A stretch of DNA of 64,000 bases from Mycobacterium avium subsp. avium (GTDB lineage Bacteria > Actinomycetota > Actinomycetes > Mycobacteriales > Mycobacteriaceae). Below, one piece after another: positions 37,803 to 45,290 of this stretch; within the stretch, counting starts at the first letter, position 1; each line of letters starts with the position of its first letter. The notes under the pieces were generated by a model. The model was given only the letters and a program-made list of their open reading frames with translations, was not told the DNA's origin and ran no database searches. The position numbers and the translations under genes are program-made. The DNA is taken from contig NZ_CP046507.1 in the NCBI RefSeq assembly GCF_009741445.1, positions 3,658,001 through 3,722,000 of the forward strand, written 5' to 3'.

Positions 37803-38630
37803 ATGGCAAACCTGAAGAACCCCACGAAGCAGAAGCTCGAGCACCTGCTGAACATGCGGACTGGCTACGTCCTGGATTTCACCAACTCCACGTTTCAAGA
37901 CTTCATCGTCACCAGTGTCGGGATCGATGTCGATGAGAAGTACCCAGAAGGTTCGAAAGCTGTTCGTCTCAGATCATTTTGGCAGAGTGAGGCCGATGTG
38001 GTCGTTGCAACACTCATGATCGAAATGCTTGAACGCTGGCGGACAAACCAACTGCTGAGCGGTGGGCCGTCGCCCTCCGACCAGCAGGTTTACGACGAAG
38101 CCGTGGCAGAGCTGAATGCACTCATTCCCGACGAATCGACACCAACCGCTGATGAAATCGCCTTCCTGGAAAAAGATCTCGGCAATATTGACCTGACTTG
38201 CGTTCCACTACCCCTGACGTTCCAGGAAGTCATTCAACAGCGTCGAGACGAGATTGAGCGATGCTTAAAGGCGAAGGCGCCTCTCGCAGTGATTTTCCTG
38301 TGCGGAAGCACCCTTGAGGGCTTGCTTTTCGCCGTCGCTGAGGGCAACCCGAAGCAATTCAATCAGGCGACTGCGGCACCAACCAAAGACGGCAAAGTGA
38401 GGCCATTCGCCGAGTGGACTCTACAGAACCTCATCGCAGTGTCACGTGAACTCGGCCTTGTCGGTCAAGATGTCCTGAAACACGCTGACGCAGTTCGCGA
38501 TTTCCGCAACTACATCCACCCACGACAGCAGATTCGCGAGAACTTCACTCCGCGCATGTTCACGGCAGAGATGGCTGACAAAGTACTTCGAGCCGCGATA
38601 TCCGACCTGGCGAGCAGACGTTCGCCTTGA
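37803..38630 (+). CDS. AbiJ-like HEPN protein, putative abortive-infection toxin
   Basis: The 275-residue protein has an AbiJ-type N-terminal region (MRTGYVLDFTNSTFQDFIVTSVGIDVDEKYPEG ... SKAVRLRSFW), a helical middle and a C-terminal HEPN region. That region contains AVIFLCGSTLEGLLFAVA and VRDFRNYIHPR, with R232 and H239 in an Rx6H spacing. AbiJ proteins abort phage infection, and the HEPN fold supports RNase activity. The ATG at 37803 lies five bases after the AlbA_2 gene stop, and the next small frame overlaps its stop by four bases. Confidence 0.72.
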   Translation: MANLKNPTKQKLEHLLNMRTGYVLDFTNSTFQDFIVTSVGIDVDEKYPEGSKAVRLRSFWQSEADVVVATLMIEMLERWRTNQLLSGGPSPSDQQVYDEAVAELNALIPDESTPTADEIAFLEKDLGNIDLTCVPLPLTFQEVIQQRRDEIERCLKAKAPLAVIFLCGSTLEGLLFAVAEGNPKQFNQATAAPTKDGKVRPFAEWTLQNLIAVSRELGLVGQDVLKHADAVRDFRNYIHPRQQIRENFTPRMFTAEMADKVLRAAISDLASRRSP

Positions 38631-38878
38631 TCACCCAACCGCTCGTCGACGCGAACCGGAGCCTACGCGATATCGTGCATCCAGACCTGACCGAGGCGTG
38701 CAAGACGATAATCGAATTCGATGATCTTTTCGAGCAGCGTCCCGGTACCCGAGCACTCGTCCATGAGCAAAGCCCCGAACTGATAGCTGGATTCCGTTTC
38801 AGCTACACCAGTATTGCCGCCGATGTCATCGGGTTCGCGAGGGCGTACAAGCCAGGACGTCCCAGTGATGACAACTGA
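38627..38878 (+). CDS. small hypothetical protein at the end of the defence operon
   Basis: An 83-residue frame starts with a TTG overlapping the previous stop (TTGA). It reads LVDANRSLRDIVHPDLTEACKTIIEFDDLFEQRPGTRALV..., with no recognised domain and no membrane segment. The overlap and protein-like composition are the only evidence. It ends two bases from the convergent Nudix stop. Confidence 0.5.
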   Translation: MITQPLVDANRSLRDIVHPDLTEACKTIIEFDDLFEQRPGTRALVHEQSPELIAGFRFSYTSIAADVIGFARAYKPGRPSDDN

Positions 38879-38880
38879 CA

Positions 38881-39309
38881 TTATCCGAATACGAGATTTA
38901 CTCCGTCATGCGCCCGCGACTGCGGTGATTCCTCAAACGCATCTAAGACCCGCACCCCGAACGCCGGCACCATCGCTGACTGCACTTCTTCCTTTGTCAT
39001 CCAACGGATTTCGCGTGCTTCCTCGGTCGAATGCGGCTTTCCCCCGGCTGGCCGACAGCGATACACCAGCGCAACGATTCCACGGGTCAGATTCTTGTAG
39101 ACGCCGGTGAGCCGCTCCACGGCGACTTCAAGGCCAGTCTCTTCCAGCACCTCACGCTGCACGCCAGCTTCGAACGATTCGCCAAGTTCCAAGACGCCGC
39201 CAGGCGCTTCCCAATGGCCGTTGTCGTCGCGCTTGATGACCAGAACCCGGCCGTCATCTCGGACAACGATGCCAGCGACGCTGACCGAGTGCTTCGGTGT
39301 GGCTGCCAT
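38881..39309 (-). CDS. Nudix hydrolase, Pif-like element immunity protein
   Basis: The 142-residue protein has a full Nudix box GGVLELGESFEAGVQREVLEETGLEV (GX5EX7REUXEEXGU) at about residues 37-62. In pSAM2, the transfer-immunity factor Pif contains a Nudix motif and is encoded near korSA, as here. It could hydrolyse a nucleotide or act in entry exclusion against related elements. It is divergent from the GntR gene across a 93-bp region with a repressor site. Confidence 0.82.
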   Translation of the reverse strand: MAATPKHSVSVAGIVVRDDGRVLVIKRDDNGHWEAPGGVLELGESFEAGVQREVLEETGLEVAVERLTGVYKNLTRGIVALVYRCRPAGGKPHSTEEAREIRWMTKEEVQSAMVPAFGVRVLDAFEESPQSRAHDGVNLVFG

Positions 39310-39369
39310 GCGAGACTCCTACTCTCGGCCCGACTCCAGTCGTGACATGGGCGTGTCGCTTCCCTAGAC

Positions 39370-39382
39370 TAGTCGCCTAGAC
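39370..39382. promoter_or_regulatory. GntR/KorSA-like operator, copy 1 (CTAGTCGCCTAGA)
   Basis: This 13-base sequence lies between the divergent Nudix and GntR genes, 21 bases before the GntR start. The same sequence with one change, on the other strand, is at 40228-40240 upstream of the Pra-transfer operon. That is the pattern expected for a KorSA-type repressor that controls itself and the transfer genes. Confidence 0.55.
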
Positions 39383-39402
39383 ATGTAAGGGAAGGCTCAC
39401 AG

Positions 39403-40182
39403 GTGCTACAACTTGGCCAGATCGATCGGGCAGACGATAAGCCGCCGTATCGGCAGATCGCCAGCATGTTGCGTGAGGCCATCACCTCTGGCCAGTTAGA
39501 AGCAGGGGGACGCCTGCCCTCCGAGGCCGCGTTGATAGAGCACTTCCGGGTCGCACGGATGACGGTCCGCCAGGCCGTGCAGGAACTGCGCTCAGAGGGC
39601 CTCGTGATCTCCGAGCACGGCCGCGGCGTGTTCGTTCGCCCCGCGCCCCCCATTCGGCGGCTCGCTTCCGATCGGTTTGCGGGGCGACATCGCGCCAGCG
39701 GCAAAGCGGCGTTCACGGTCGAGGCGGAGAAGTCGGGTTACACGCCGCAGGTGGACAACATCACCGTGACACGAGAAAGGCCGAATCACGCTGTCGCCGA
39801 ACGTCTTCGTTTGACTCCAGAGGACGACGTTGTCGTTCGATCCCGGCGTTACCTTGCCGATGGAAGGCCGGTCGAAACGGCTACCTCATATATTCCTGCC
39901 GCATTCGCTCAGGGCACGAAGATCGAACAGACCGATACCGGGCCAGGTGGCATATACGCGCGCCTCGAAGAGGCTGGCCACACGCTTGCGCGATTCACCG
40001 AGGAAGTCGGCGCGCGAATGCCCACCCCTGAAGAGCGCCGCGCCTTACAACTCCCGGCAGGGGCTCCTGTTCTGACAGTGGTTCGTACGGCCTACGACAC
40101 TCATGACGTGGCTGTCGAGGTGTGCGACACCGTGAAGGTGGCATCGGCCTACCTGCTCGAATACGACTTTTCAGCGCGCTGA
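39403..40182 (+). CDS. GntR-family (HutC/UTRA) repressor, KorSA-like
   Basis: The 259-residue regulator has a GntR winged helix (PYRQIASMLREAITSGQLEAGGRLPSEAALIEHFRVARMTVRQAVQELRSEGLV) at about residues 15-65 and a UTRA ligand-binding domain (residues about 90-250). KorSA of pSAM2 has the same design and represses pra, keeping the element integrated. The start is a GTG at 39403. Matching operator-like sequences lie upstream of it and of pra. Confidence 0.88.
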   Translation: MLQLGQIDRADDKPPYRQIASMLREAITSGQLEAGGRLPSEAALIEHFRVARMTVRQAVQELRSEGLVISEHGRGVFVRPAPPIRRLASDRFAGRHRASGKAAFTVEAEKSGYTPQVDNITVTRERPNHAVAERLRLTPEDDVVVRSRRYLADGRPVETATSYIPAAFAQGTKIEQTDTGPGGIYARLEEAGHTLARFTEEVGARMPTPEERRALQLPAGAPVLTVVRTAYDTHDVAVEVCDTVKVASAYLLEYDFSAR

Positions 40183-40227
40183 ACCCCCGCGAAGCGACCA
40201 ATTGAGGCGCAACGCTTGACTTACTCC

Positions 40228-40257
40228 TCTAGACGACTAGGTTAAATAGTCATCTAG
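40228..40257. promoter_or_regulatory. GntR/KorSA-like operators upstream of pra
   Basis: TCTAGACGACTAG at 40228-40240 is the reverse complement of CTAGTCGTCTAGA and differs by one base from the copy at 39370. A related TAGTCATCTAG lies at 40247-40257. Both sit 25-55 bases before the Pra start (40283), over the expected promoter, and probably hold the transfer operon silent. Confidence 0.55.
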
Positions 40258-40282
40258 TTCAACCCACTCGAAAGGTTCAGCA

Positions 40283-40705
40283 ATGTCCATCCCCAAGTGG
40301 CTCCAAATCGGACACGACCAGGTGTTCTCCTTCGGCGCGTTCCTCGTATCCGAGGTGACGCCGATGATCGACTTCGACAAGTCCTCCGGCGATAATCGCG
40401 TGCAGGCGAGAGATCGCGATACCGGCTTGCCGATGTGGCAGGTCGAAGTGCTTGACGGCGATCCGGCGGCACCGAAGCGCAGCCGAACGGTGACGGTCAA
40501 GTTCGCCTCTCCGACGCAGCCGTCTGTGCCCGCCAACTCCAGCGGGACACCCTTTACCCCAGTGTTTTTCGATGGGCTCATGGCGCTGCCGTACGTCGAG
40601 AAGTCGGGCGACTTCTCTCGGATCGCCTGGTCGTTTCGAGCCTCCAACATGAGGGCACCGGGTAAGTCATCCGCTGGCGCAACGACAAGCCGGGAATCGG
40701 CATGA
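40283..40705 (+). CDS. pra: Pra-like activator of AICE replication, integration and excision
   Basis: The 140-residue protein starts MSIPKWLQIGHDQVFSFGAF and has RVQARDRDTGLPMWQVEVLD and GVPL-like GTPFTPVFFDGLMALPYVE blocks, the pattern of Pra proteins of pSAM2-type elements. Pra is needed for replication and excision and is repressed by KorSA. Its stop overlaps the FtsK gene start by four bases (ATGA), so they form one operon with xis and int. The call rests on family pattern and position. Confidence 0.8.
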   Translation: MSIPKWLQIGHDQVFSFGAFLVSEVTPMIDFDKSSGDNRVQARDRDTGLPMWQVEVLDGDPAAPKRSRTVTVKFASPTQPSVPANSSGTPFTPVFFDGLMALPYVEKSGDFSRIAWSFRASNMRAPGKSSAGATTSRESA

Positions 40706-42021
40706 ATCCCGACCCGTTCGCGCCAGTCGATATTGATACCCCGTTCCGGCTCGACCATGTACTGGACTTCCTCACCAACCTCGCCCTGTGCGTGGCTGTC
40801 ACTGTCGGCGCGATCGGCGCAGCCCTCATCTTCTGGCGGCTGCGCTCACCAGAGACGTACGAGGAACGATTCGCGACACCAGCTCGGCTCCTGCGCTGGC
40901 GCTTCTGGGCGCATATGTCGTGGCAAAAGCTATGCAAGCGCTGCGGTTTGTCCGCCTCGGAGCAGGTCACGCGCCGCGACAACGAAGGCCGTCAAGTCAT
41001 GTCGACACGTTGGTTTCATCCAAAGCTGTTGGGAACAGACGTATCTCGCACCACCCTGCTACTGACAGTGCGGGCACGCATGGGGCAGACGGTCGAAGAC
41101 CTGGAGCGCGCCGTTCCAGCGATACGCGATGCTGCCGGGGCACACTCGGCGCGGTCGGTTGTCGTCTCGCCTGGGACACTCCGGATCGAGCTGGTGATGC
41201 GTGACCAGCTGTCGACGGTAGGCCACGCCTCGCCGCCGACAGCGGTAGCGACAACGCGAGTCACGCTCGGACGGTGCGAAAACGGATCAGCCTGGCGCTT
41301 GCCACTGATTGGTCGGCACACACTCACTGTCGGCTGTTCAGGCTCCGGAAAAGGCTCCGTGTTCTGGAGCATCGCTGGTGGACTCGGGCCCGCTGTTGCC
41401 GCTGGAACGGTTCGCCTCGTGGGAATCGACCTGAAGTACGGCATCGAATTGTCTGTTGGTTCCGGCTTGTTCACCAAGATCGCCACCACGGAGTCCGACG
41501 CCGTCGAAACCCTTGCCGCGCTGGAGAAGTTGATGAACAAGCGCGGCAACGCGATGGCGGGTCGCACACGCGAGCACAGTCCGAGCAAGACCTCACCGCT
41601 CGTAGTGCTGCTGATCGACGAACTTGCCGGCGTGACCGCTTACATGAGCGATCCGTCGTTGCGCAAAGAAGCCGCTGCCTCGTTATCGCGGATCCTCACG
41701 AAGGGCCGAGCACTGGGAATCGTGGTATCGGCTTTCCTTCAAGACCCACGCAAAGAAGTCCTGCCGATGCGGGGCCTGTTCACCCAAACCATCGCGCTTC
41801 GACTGCGGTCCCGAGACGAAGTCGCGATGGTGCTCGGCGACGGGATAGCAGATGCCGCACCCGCGCATCGAATCAGCCCAGAAAAGCCAGGTACCGGTTA
41901 CGTCGTCGCCGAGGACGGGCAAGTGACCAAGGTGCGATCCGACTTCTGGTCTGACGAGCAAATCCGCTCCACTGCAAAGCAATACGGAAGGTCACGGACC
42001 ACTGGAGGGCAGTGTAAATGA
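40702..42021 (+). CDS. FtsK/SpoIIIE-type DNA translocase (TraSA-like)
   Basis: The 439-residue protein has a single N-terminal membrane helix (LALCVAVTVGAIGAALIFWRL) and a motor domain with Walker A VGCSGSGKGSVFW (about residue 209), Walker B SPLVVLLIDELAGV and the GVVVSAFLQDPRKEVLPMRGLF arginine-finger region. This is the one protein needed for double-stranded conjugal DNA transfer in AICEs. It overlaps pra before it and a 106-residue gene after it by four bases each. Confidence 0.92.
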   Translation: MNPDPFAPVDIDTPFRLDHVLDFLTNLALCVAVTVGAIGAALIFWRLRSPETYEERFATPARLLRWRFWAHMSWQKLCKRCGLSASEQVTRRDNEGRQVMSTRWFHPKLLGTDVSRTTLLLTVRARMGQTVEDLERAVPAIRDAAGAHSARSVVVSPGTLRIELVMRDQLSTVGHASPPTAVATTRVTLGRCENGSAWRLPLIGRHTLTVGCSGSGKGSVFWSIAGGLGPAVAAGTVRLVGIDLKYGIELSVGSGLFTKIATTESDAVETLAALEKLMNKRGNAMAGRTREHSPSKTSPLVVLLIDELAGVTAYMSDPSLRKEAAASLSRILTKGRALGIVVSAFLQDPRKEVLPMRGLFTQTIALRLRSRDEVAMVLGDGIADAAPAHRISPEKPGTGYVVAEDGQVTKVRSDFWSDEQIRSTAKQYGRSRTTGGQCK

Positions 42022-42338
42022 ATGACGGCTGGTCCATCTTCGAACCACCCGACAAGGATCAGCTGGCGCGGCATGCCGATGATCTGATCCACCGTGCCAA
42101 CCTCGTCCGCAGTCACGGATGGGATGGGTATCGGCATCGATGGTCGTGCGGCGAAGTCATCGGCACCGCGTTGGTCCTCCACGACGACGCCGAACTCCTA
42201 CGCTGCGGCGAAACCACGGTCTCCGCTCTGGAGCGATGGGCATTCGACCTGTGGGGAATCACCGGCGGCCAGTCCGAGGTCGACAGCGGATTGTTACGCA
42301 CGCGCGCATGGTTCAACTCGATCCGTGCAGCGAGGTGA
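42018..42338 (+). CDS. hypothetical protein of the AICE transfer operon
   Basis: The 106-residue protein (MNDGWSIFEPPDKDQLARHADDLIHRANLV...) has no recognised domain. Tryptophan and histidine content is high (GWDGYRHRWSCGEVIG). It overlaps traSA by four bases and precedes the excisionase by four, so it is made with them. Genes of this size at this position are common in mycobacterial AICEs; the role is unknown. Confidence 0.65.
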   Translation: MNDGWSIFEPPDKDQLARHADDLIHRANLVRSHGWDGYRHRWSCGEVIGTALVLHDDAELLRCGETTVSALERWAFDLWGITGGQSEVDSGLLRTRAWFNSIRAAR

Positions 42339-42342
42339 AGCG

Positions 42343-42579
42343 ATGGTCACTCATGGCCTCCGGGACGCTCTCGTCGCCGCAGGCAACTTCCCTGAGCTGC
42401 TGACTGCGGAGCAGGTGTCAGCACTGCTCGGCGTCTCCGCCGCGACCCTCAACCGCTGGGCAGCGATACGCGAAACGACCGGCGAGCAGATCGGCCCGCC
42501 CTGCTACACGCTGTCAGAGCGGGTACGCCGCTGGGACTGCGCCGAAGTCCGGTCCTGGCTGAAGCAGGTGCGTCGGTAA
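42343..42579 (+). CDS. xis: excisionase (Xis), HTH_17 type
   Basis: The 78-residue winged-helix protein (LLTAEQVSALLGVSAATLNRWAAIRETTGEQIGPPCYTLSERVRRWDCAEVRSWLKQVRR) has the MerR/excisionase fold. Its position directly before the integrase, with one-base overlap of stop and start, identifies it as the recombination directionality factor. A GAGGTG ribosome site precedes the ATG at 42343. Confidence 0.88.
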   Translation: MVTHGLRDALVAAGNFPELLTAEQVSALLGVSAATLNRWAAIRETTGEQIGPPCYTLSERVRRWDCAEVRSWLKQVRR

Positions 42580-43733
42580 TGGCCGGCAACACCCCGCGCG
42601 GCATCCGAAAGCGACTCAACGCCGCCGGGGAGCCCCGCTACCAAGTCCGCTACTTGATCCGTGATCCGGCCGCACCATCAGGCTGGGTCGAAACGTCGGC
42701 CACATTCCCAACTCTGCGCGAGGCAAAGGCGTTCAAGTCCGAACGTGACAACGAAGCGGCCCTCGGCGCACGTCGGTTCGACCCTCGCCTAGGTCGGACA
42801 CCGCTGCAACGGATCTGGGTGCAGTTCTCCGACTCCAAGAAGCCGGCGGTCTCGCCGAAGACCTGGAGCGGCTACACCCAGCACTGGGAGCTACGCATCA
42901 AGCCGCGGTTCGGGCACGTGCCCGTAGATGAAATCAGCCGCGGCGACGTCCAAGCCTTCGTTGACGACCTGACGGTCGGCCCGTGGGCGAAGGTGTCGAC
43001 ACTGCGTCTCCTGCGGTCGATTCTCGACGTCGCACACCAGGACGGCCGCATCCACCGCAACCCCGCCCTCGGCGTCTCAGCGGGTCGCATTCCTGAGCGG
43101 GAACGGCACCGCTATCTCACCGCTCAGGAAGTGCAGACGCTCGCTACCGCGTGCGGGGATCAGGGCGACGTCGTGACCATCCTGGCCTACACGGGCCTCC
43201 GCTGGTCCGAACTCGTCGGCCTCCGCGTCAAGGACATCGACCTCGTGGCTCGTCGCCTCTATGTCCGACGGGCCGCACCCGAAGTCGAAGGCCGCATCGT
43301 CATCGGACCTCCCAAGACCCGCGCGGGCATTCGTACGGTCCCGCTCCCCCAAGTCGTCGTCGACATCTTCAAGACACGGATCAGCGGGCGGGCACCTGAT
43401 GAACCCGCCGTCACCTCACCCAACGGCGCGATGCTCCGATCGAACAACTGGCGTCGACACACCCACTGGAACAAAGCCCTCAAGAAGACCAACCTGGCGC
43501 CGCTGACCATCCATGATCTGCGCCATACCTATGCCAGCTTGGCCCGCAAATCCGGCGCAGACCTTCGATATGTGCAGAAAACGATGGGCCACTCGACGCC
43601 GACTGTCACCGCGAACATCTACAGCGACCTTTACTCCGACGAACTGGATCAGGTGGCAACCAACCTCGATCAGCTTCACGCGACGGAGACTCACACACCT
43701 AAGACCGGACAAGAACCGGACGAATCCAACTGA
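42579..43733 (+). CDS. int: tyrosine recombinase integrase
   Basis: The 384-residue phage-type integrase has an N-terminal SAM-like core-binding domain (PKTWSGYTQHWELRIKPRFGHVPVDEI) and the catalytic residues Arg208 (TGLRWSELVGLR), His312 and Arg315 (HDLRHTYASLA), the MGHST histidine and Tyr348 (NIYSDLYSDEL). It is placed 38 bp from the tRNA-Phe 3' end, so it integrates the element there and reads toward the attachment site. With Xis it excises the element. Confidence 0.95.
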   Translation: MAGNTPRGIRKRLNAAGEPRYQVRYLIRDPAAPSGWVETSATFPTLREAKAFKSERDNEAALGARRFDPRLGRTPLQRIWVQFSDSKKPAVSPKTWSGYTQHWELRIKPRFGHVPVDEISRGDVQAFVDDLTVGPWAKVSTLRLLRSILDVAHQDGRIHRNPALGVSAGRIPERERHRYLTAQEVQTLATACGDQGDVVTILAYTGLRWSELVGLRVKDIDLVARRLYVRRAAPEVEGRIVIGPPKTRAGIRTVPLPQVVVDIFKTRISGRAPDEPAVTSPNGAMLRSNNWRRHTHWNKALKKTNLAPLTIHDLRHTYASLARKSGADLRYVQKTMGHSTPTVTANIYSDLYSDELDQVATNLDQLHATETHTPKTGQEPDESN

Positions 43734-43771
43734 CAACCGAGTGCAAGACCCGTGTCGATGCAGGTGAAGAA

Positions 43772-43848
43772 TGGTGGCCAGGGCCGGGATCGAACCGGCG
43801 ACCTTCCGCTTTTCAGGCGGACGCTCGTACCGACTGAGCTACCTGGCC
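43772..43848 (-). tRNA. tRNA-Phe (GAA), right attachment site
   Basis: The folded sequence has the acceptor stem GGCCAGG/CCTGGCC, anticodon stem TCCGC/GCGGA with loop CTGAAAA (anticodon GAA), T-stem GCCGG/CCGGC and encoded CCA. It is intact. Its 3' part, 43773-43823, is repeated at 19508-19558, so the AICE integrated here and supplied the present 3' end. Confidence 0.97.
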
Positions 43849-43874
43849 GGAAGGCAGCGAGTGCCTCGCCGCGC

Positions 43875-43951
43875 TGGCGACCCTGACGGGACTCGAACCC
43901 GCGACCTCCGCCGTGACAGGGCGGCGCGCTAACCAACTGCGCCACAGGGCC
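43875..43951 (-). tRNA. tRNA-Asp (GTC)
   Basis: The acceptor stem GGCCCTG pairs with CAGGGTC; anticodon stem CCGCC/GGCGG has loop CTGTCAC (anticodon GTC), and the T-loop TTCGAGT and encoded CCA are present. It lies 26 bp from tRNA-Phe in the same orientation. Confidence 0.97.
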
Positions 43952-43980
43952 TTGCTGCTGCTCCGCGTCGCCGCGTTGCG

Positions 43981-44053
43981 TACCCCCTACGGGATTCGAA
44001 CCCGCGCTACCGCCTTGAAAGGGCGGCGTCCTAGGCCGCTAGACGAAGGGGGC
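43981..44053 (-). tRNA. tRNA-Glu (TTC)
   Basis: The acceptor stem GCCCCCT pairs with AGGGGGT; anticodon stem CCGCC/GGCGG has loop CTTTCAA (anticodon TTC), and the T-loop TTCGAAT is present. The 3' CCA is not encoded. It is first of a Glu-Asp-Phe leftward cluster. Confidence 0.96.
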
Positions 44054-44177
44054 CAGAACCGAATCTCTCCGGGGTACTCGCAACGTGGTTTCGTTGGGAG
44101 CCACGTCAGCTTAGGTCACCGTGGGCCCAATCCTCAAACGAGCCCGGTTTTGGGTCCAAGTATCCTGAAACTCCGCG

Positions 44178-44253
44178 GCCCCTATAGCTCAGTTGGTAGA
44201 GCTACGGACTTTTAATCCGCAGGTCCTAGGTTCGAGTCCTAGTGGGGGCACCA
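44178..44253 (+). tRNA. tRNA-Lys (TTT)
   Basis: The acceptor stem GCCCCTA pairs with TGGGGGC; anticodon loop CTTTTAA (anticodon TTT), T-loop TTCGAGT and encoded CCA are present. It is divergent from the Glu-Asp-Phe cluster. Confidence 0.97.
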
Positions 44254-44306
44254 GACGCATATGACGTCGGCTGATGCGTGACAGTTGCACGCCGGCGGCC
44301 TCGGTA

Positions 44307-45203
44307 TTACCCGCCGAGCACGGCGCTGCTGTAGGTGACGTCGGCGAAGGCCGCGGCGACGTCGTCGGCTGCGTAGGCGAAGCCGTTGGCCGCATGCAGC
44401 TCGGCGATCGTCCTCGAGGTGACCCGCCAGCCCCGCCCGCTCAAGTGGTCGACGATGTGGCTGCGCTCGCCGTGATAGACCAGGTTATTGAAATCGACCT
44501 CGAACCCGAGCTCACTCATCCGGTCGTGGTGGGCGCGCCAGCGCGGGTCGGCGAAAACGGCGGTGTCGGGCACGAAGTCGAAAGCCAGCCGGCTGCCCGG
44601 GGCGCTCAACGCGGTGATGTTGTCGAACAGCGCGTCCTGGGCCTGTTCCGGCAGATACACCAGCAGGCCCTCGGCGCTCCACGCGGCGGGAGCCTGCGGG
44701 TCGAACCCCTCTTCCCGTAACGCGGCGGCCCAGTCGTCGCGCAGGTCGATCGCGACCGTGCGCCGCTGCGCGGTCGGCTGCGCGCCGAGGTCGGCCAGCG
44801 TCAGGGTCTTGAACTCGATCACGTCGGGCATGTCGACCTCGTAGACGACGGTGCCGGCCGGCCAGGGCAGGCGGTAGGCGCGCGCGTCCAGTCCCGAGGC
44901 CAGGATCACCGCCTGGCCGACGCCGGCGCGGGCGGCGTCAAGGAAGAAGTCGTCGTAAAACCTTGTCCGGCAAGCCATCCCCTTCGCCATGCGATGCGGG
45001 TCGAACTCGGACGTCCCGGGCTTTATCTCCCCGTTCACCAACCGGACGTAGACGTCGATGCCGACCGCCCGCACCAGCGGCGCGGCGTAGGGGTCGTCGA
45101 TCAAGTTCGCATCCGAGGACAGCGCCCGCTGGGCCGCCACCATGGTCGCGGTCGCCCCGACGCTGGTCGCCAGATCCCAACGATCACGGTCGGTGCGCGC
45201 CAT
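44307..45203 (-). CDS. SAM-dependent methyltransferase, Rv0830 family
   Basis: The 298-residue protein is of the leucine-carboxymethyltransferase-like family (TIGR00027), abundant in mycobacteria: [61 protein letters not shown] and [14 protein letters not shown]. The methyl acceptor is unknown. I chose the ATG at 45203 because AGGAA precedes it; an ATG at 45215 is less well placed. In M. tuberculosis the homologue also neighbours the lysT tRNA and the deaminase gene. Confidence 0.92.
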   Translation of the reverse strand: MARTDRDRWDLATSVGATATMVAAQRALSSDANLIDDPYAAPLVRAVGIDVYVRLVNGEIKPGTSEFDPHRMAKGMACRTRFYDDFFLDAARAGVGQAVILASGLDARAYRLPWPAGTVVYEVDMPDVIEFKTLTLADLGAQPTAQRRTVAIDLRDDWAAALREEGFDPQAPAAWSAEGLLVYLPEQAQDALFDNITALSAPGSRLAFDFVPDTAVFADPRWRAHHDRMSELGFEVDFNNLVYHGERSHIVDHLSGRGWRVTSRTIAELHAANGFAYAADDVAAAFADVTYSSAVLGG

Positions 45204-45290
45204 GGTGTTCCTCATCCCGGATTTGAATAGACGATCTAGTCAGTAAAACAGGGCCGATTGCACGAGGCCGCGCGGACTACCCTGCAATTC

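Larger units (their letters stand above)
19508..43823. mobile_element. integrated actinomycete conjugative element (AICE) in tRNA-Phe, about 24.3 kb
   Basis: The element is bounded by 51-bp direct repeats, 19508-19558 and 43773-43823, with 49 matches; the right copy is inside an intact tRNA-Phe gene. The integrase (42579-43733) reads toward the tRNA and ends 38 bp from it. Backbone genes are Rep initiator, Nudix/Pif, GntR/KorSA, Pra, FtsK/TraSA, excisionase and integrase, the pSAM2-like set of Actinobacteria. Those elements transfer as double-stranded DNA moved by a single FtsK-like protein. In the excised circle the rep gene would lie just past attP from int. About 17.5 kb of defence-type cargo sits between rep and the Nudix gene. 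Confidence 0.92.
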
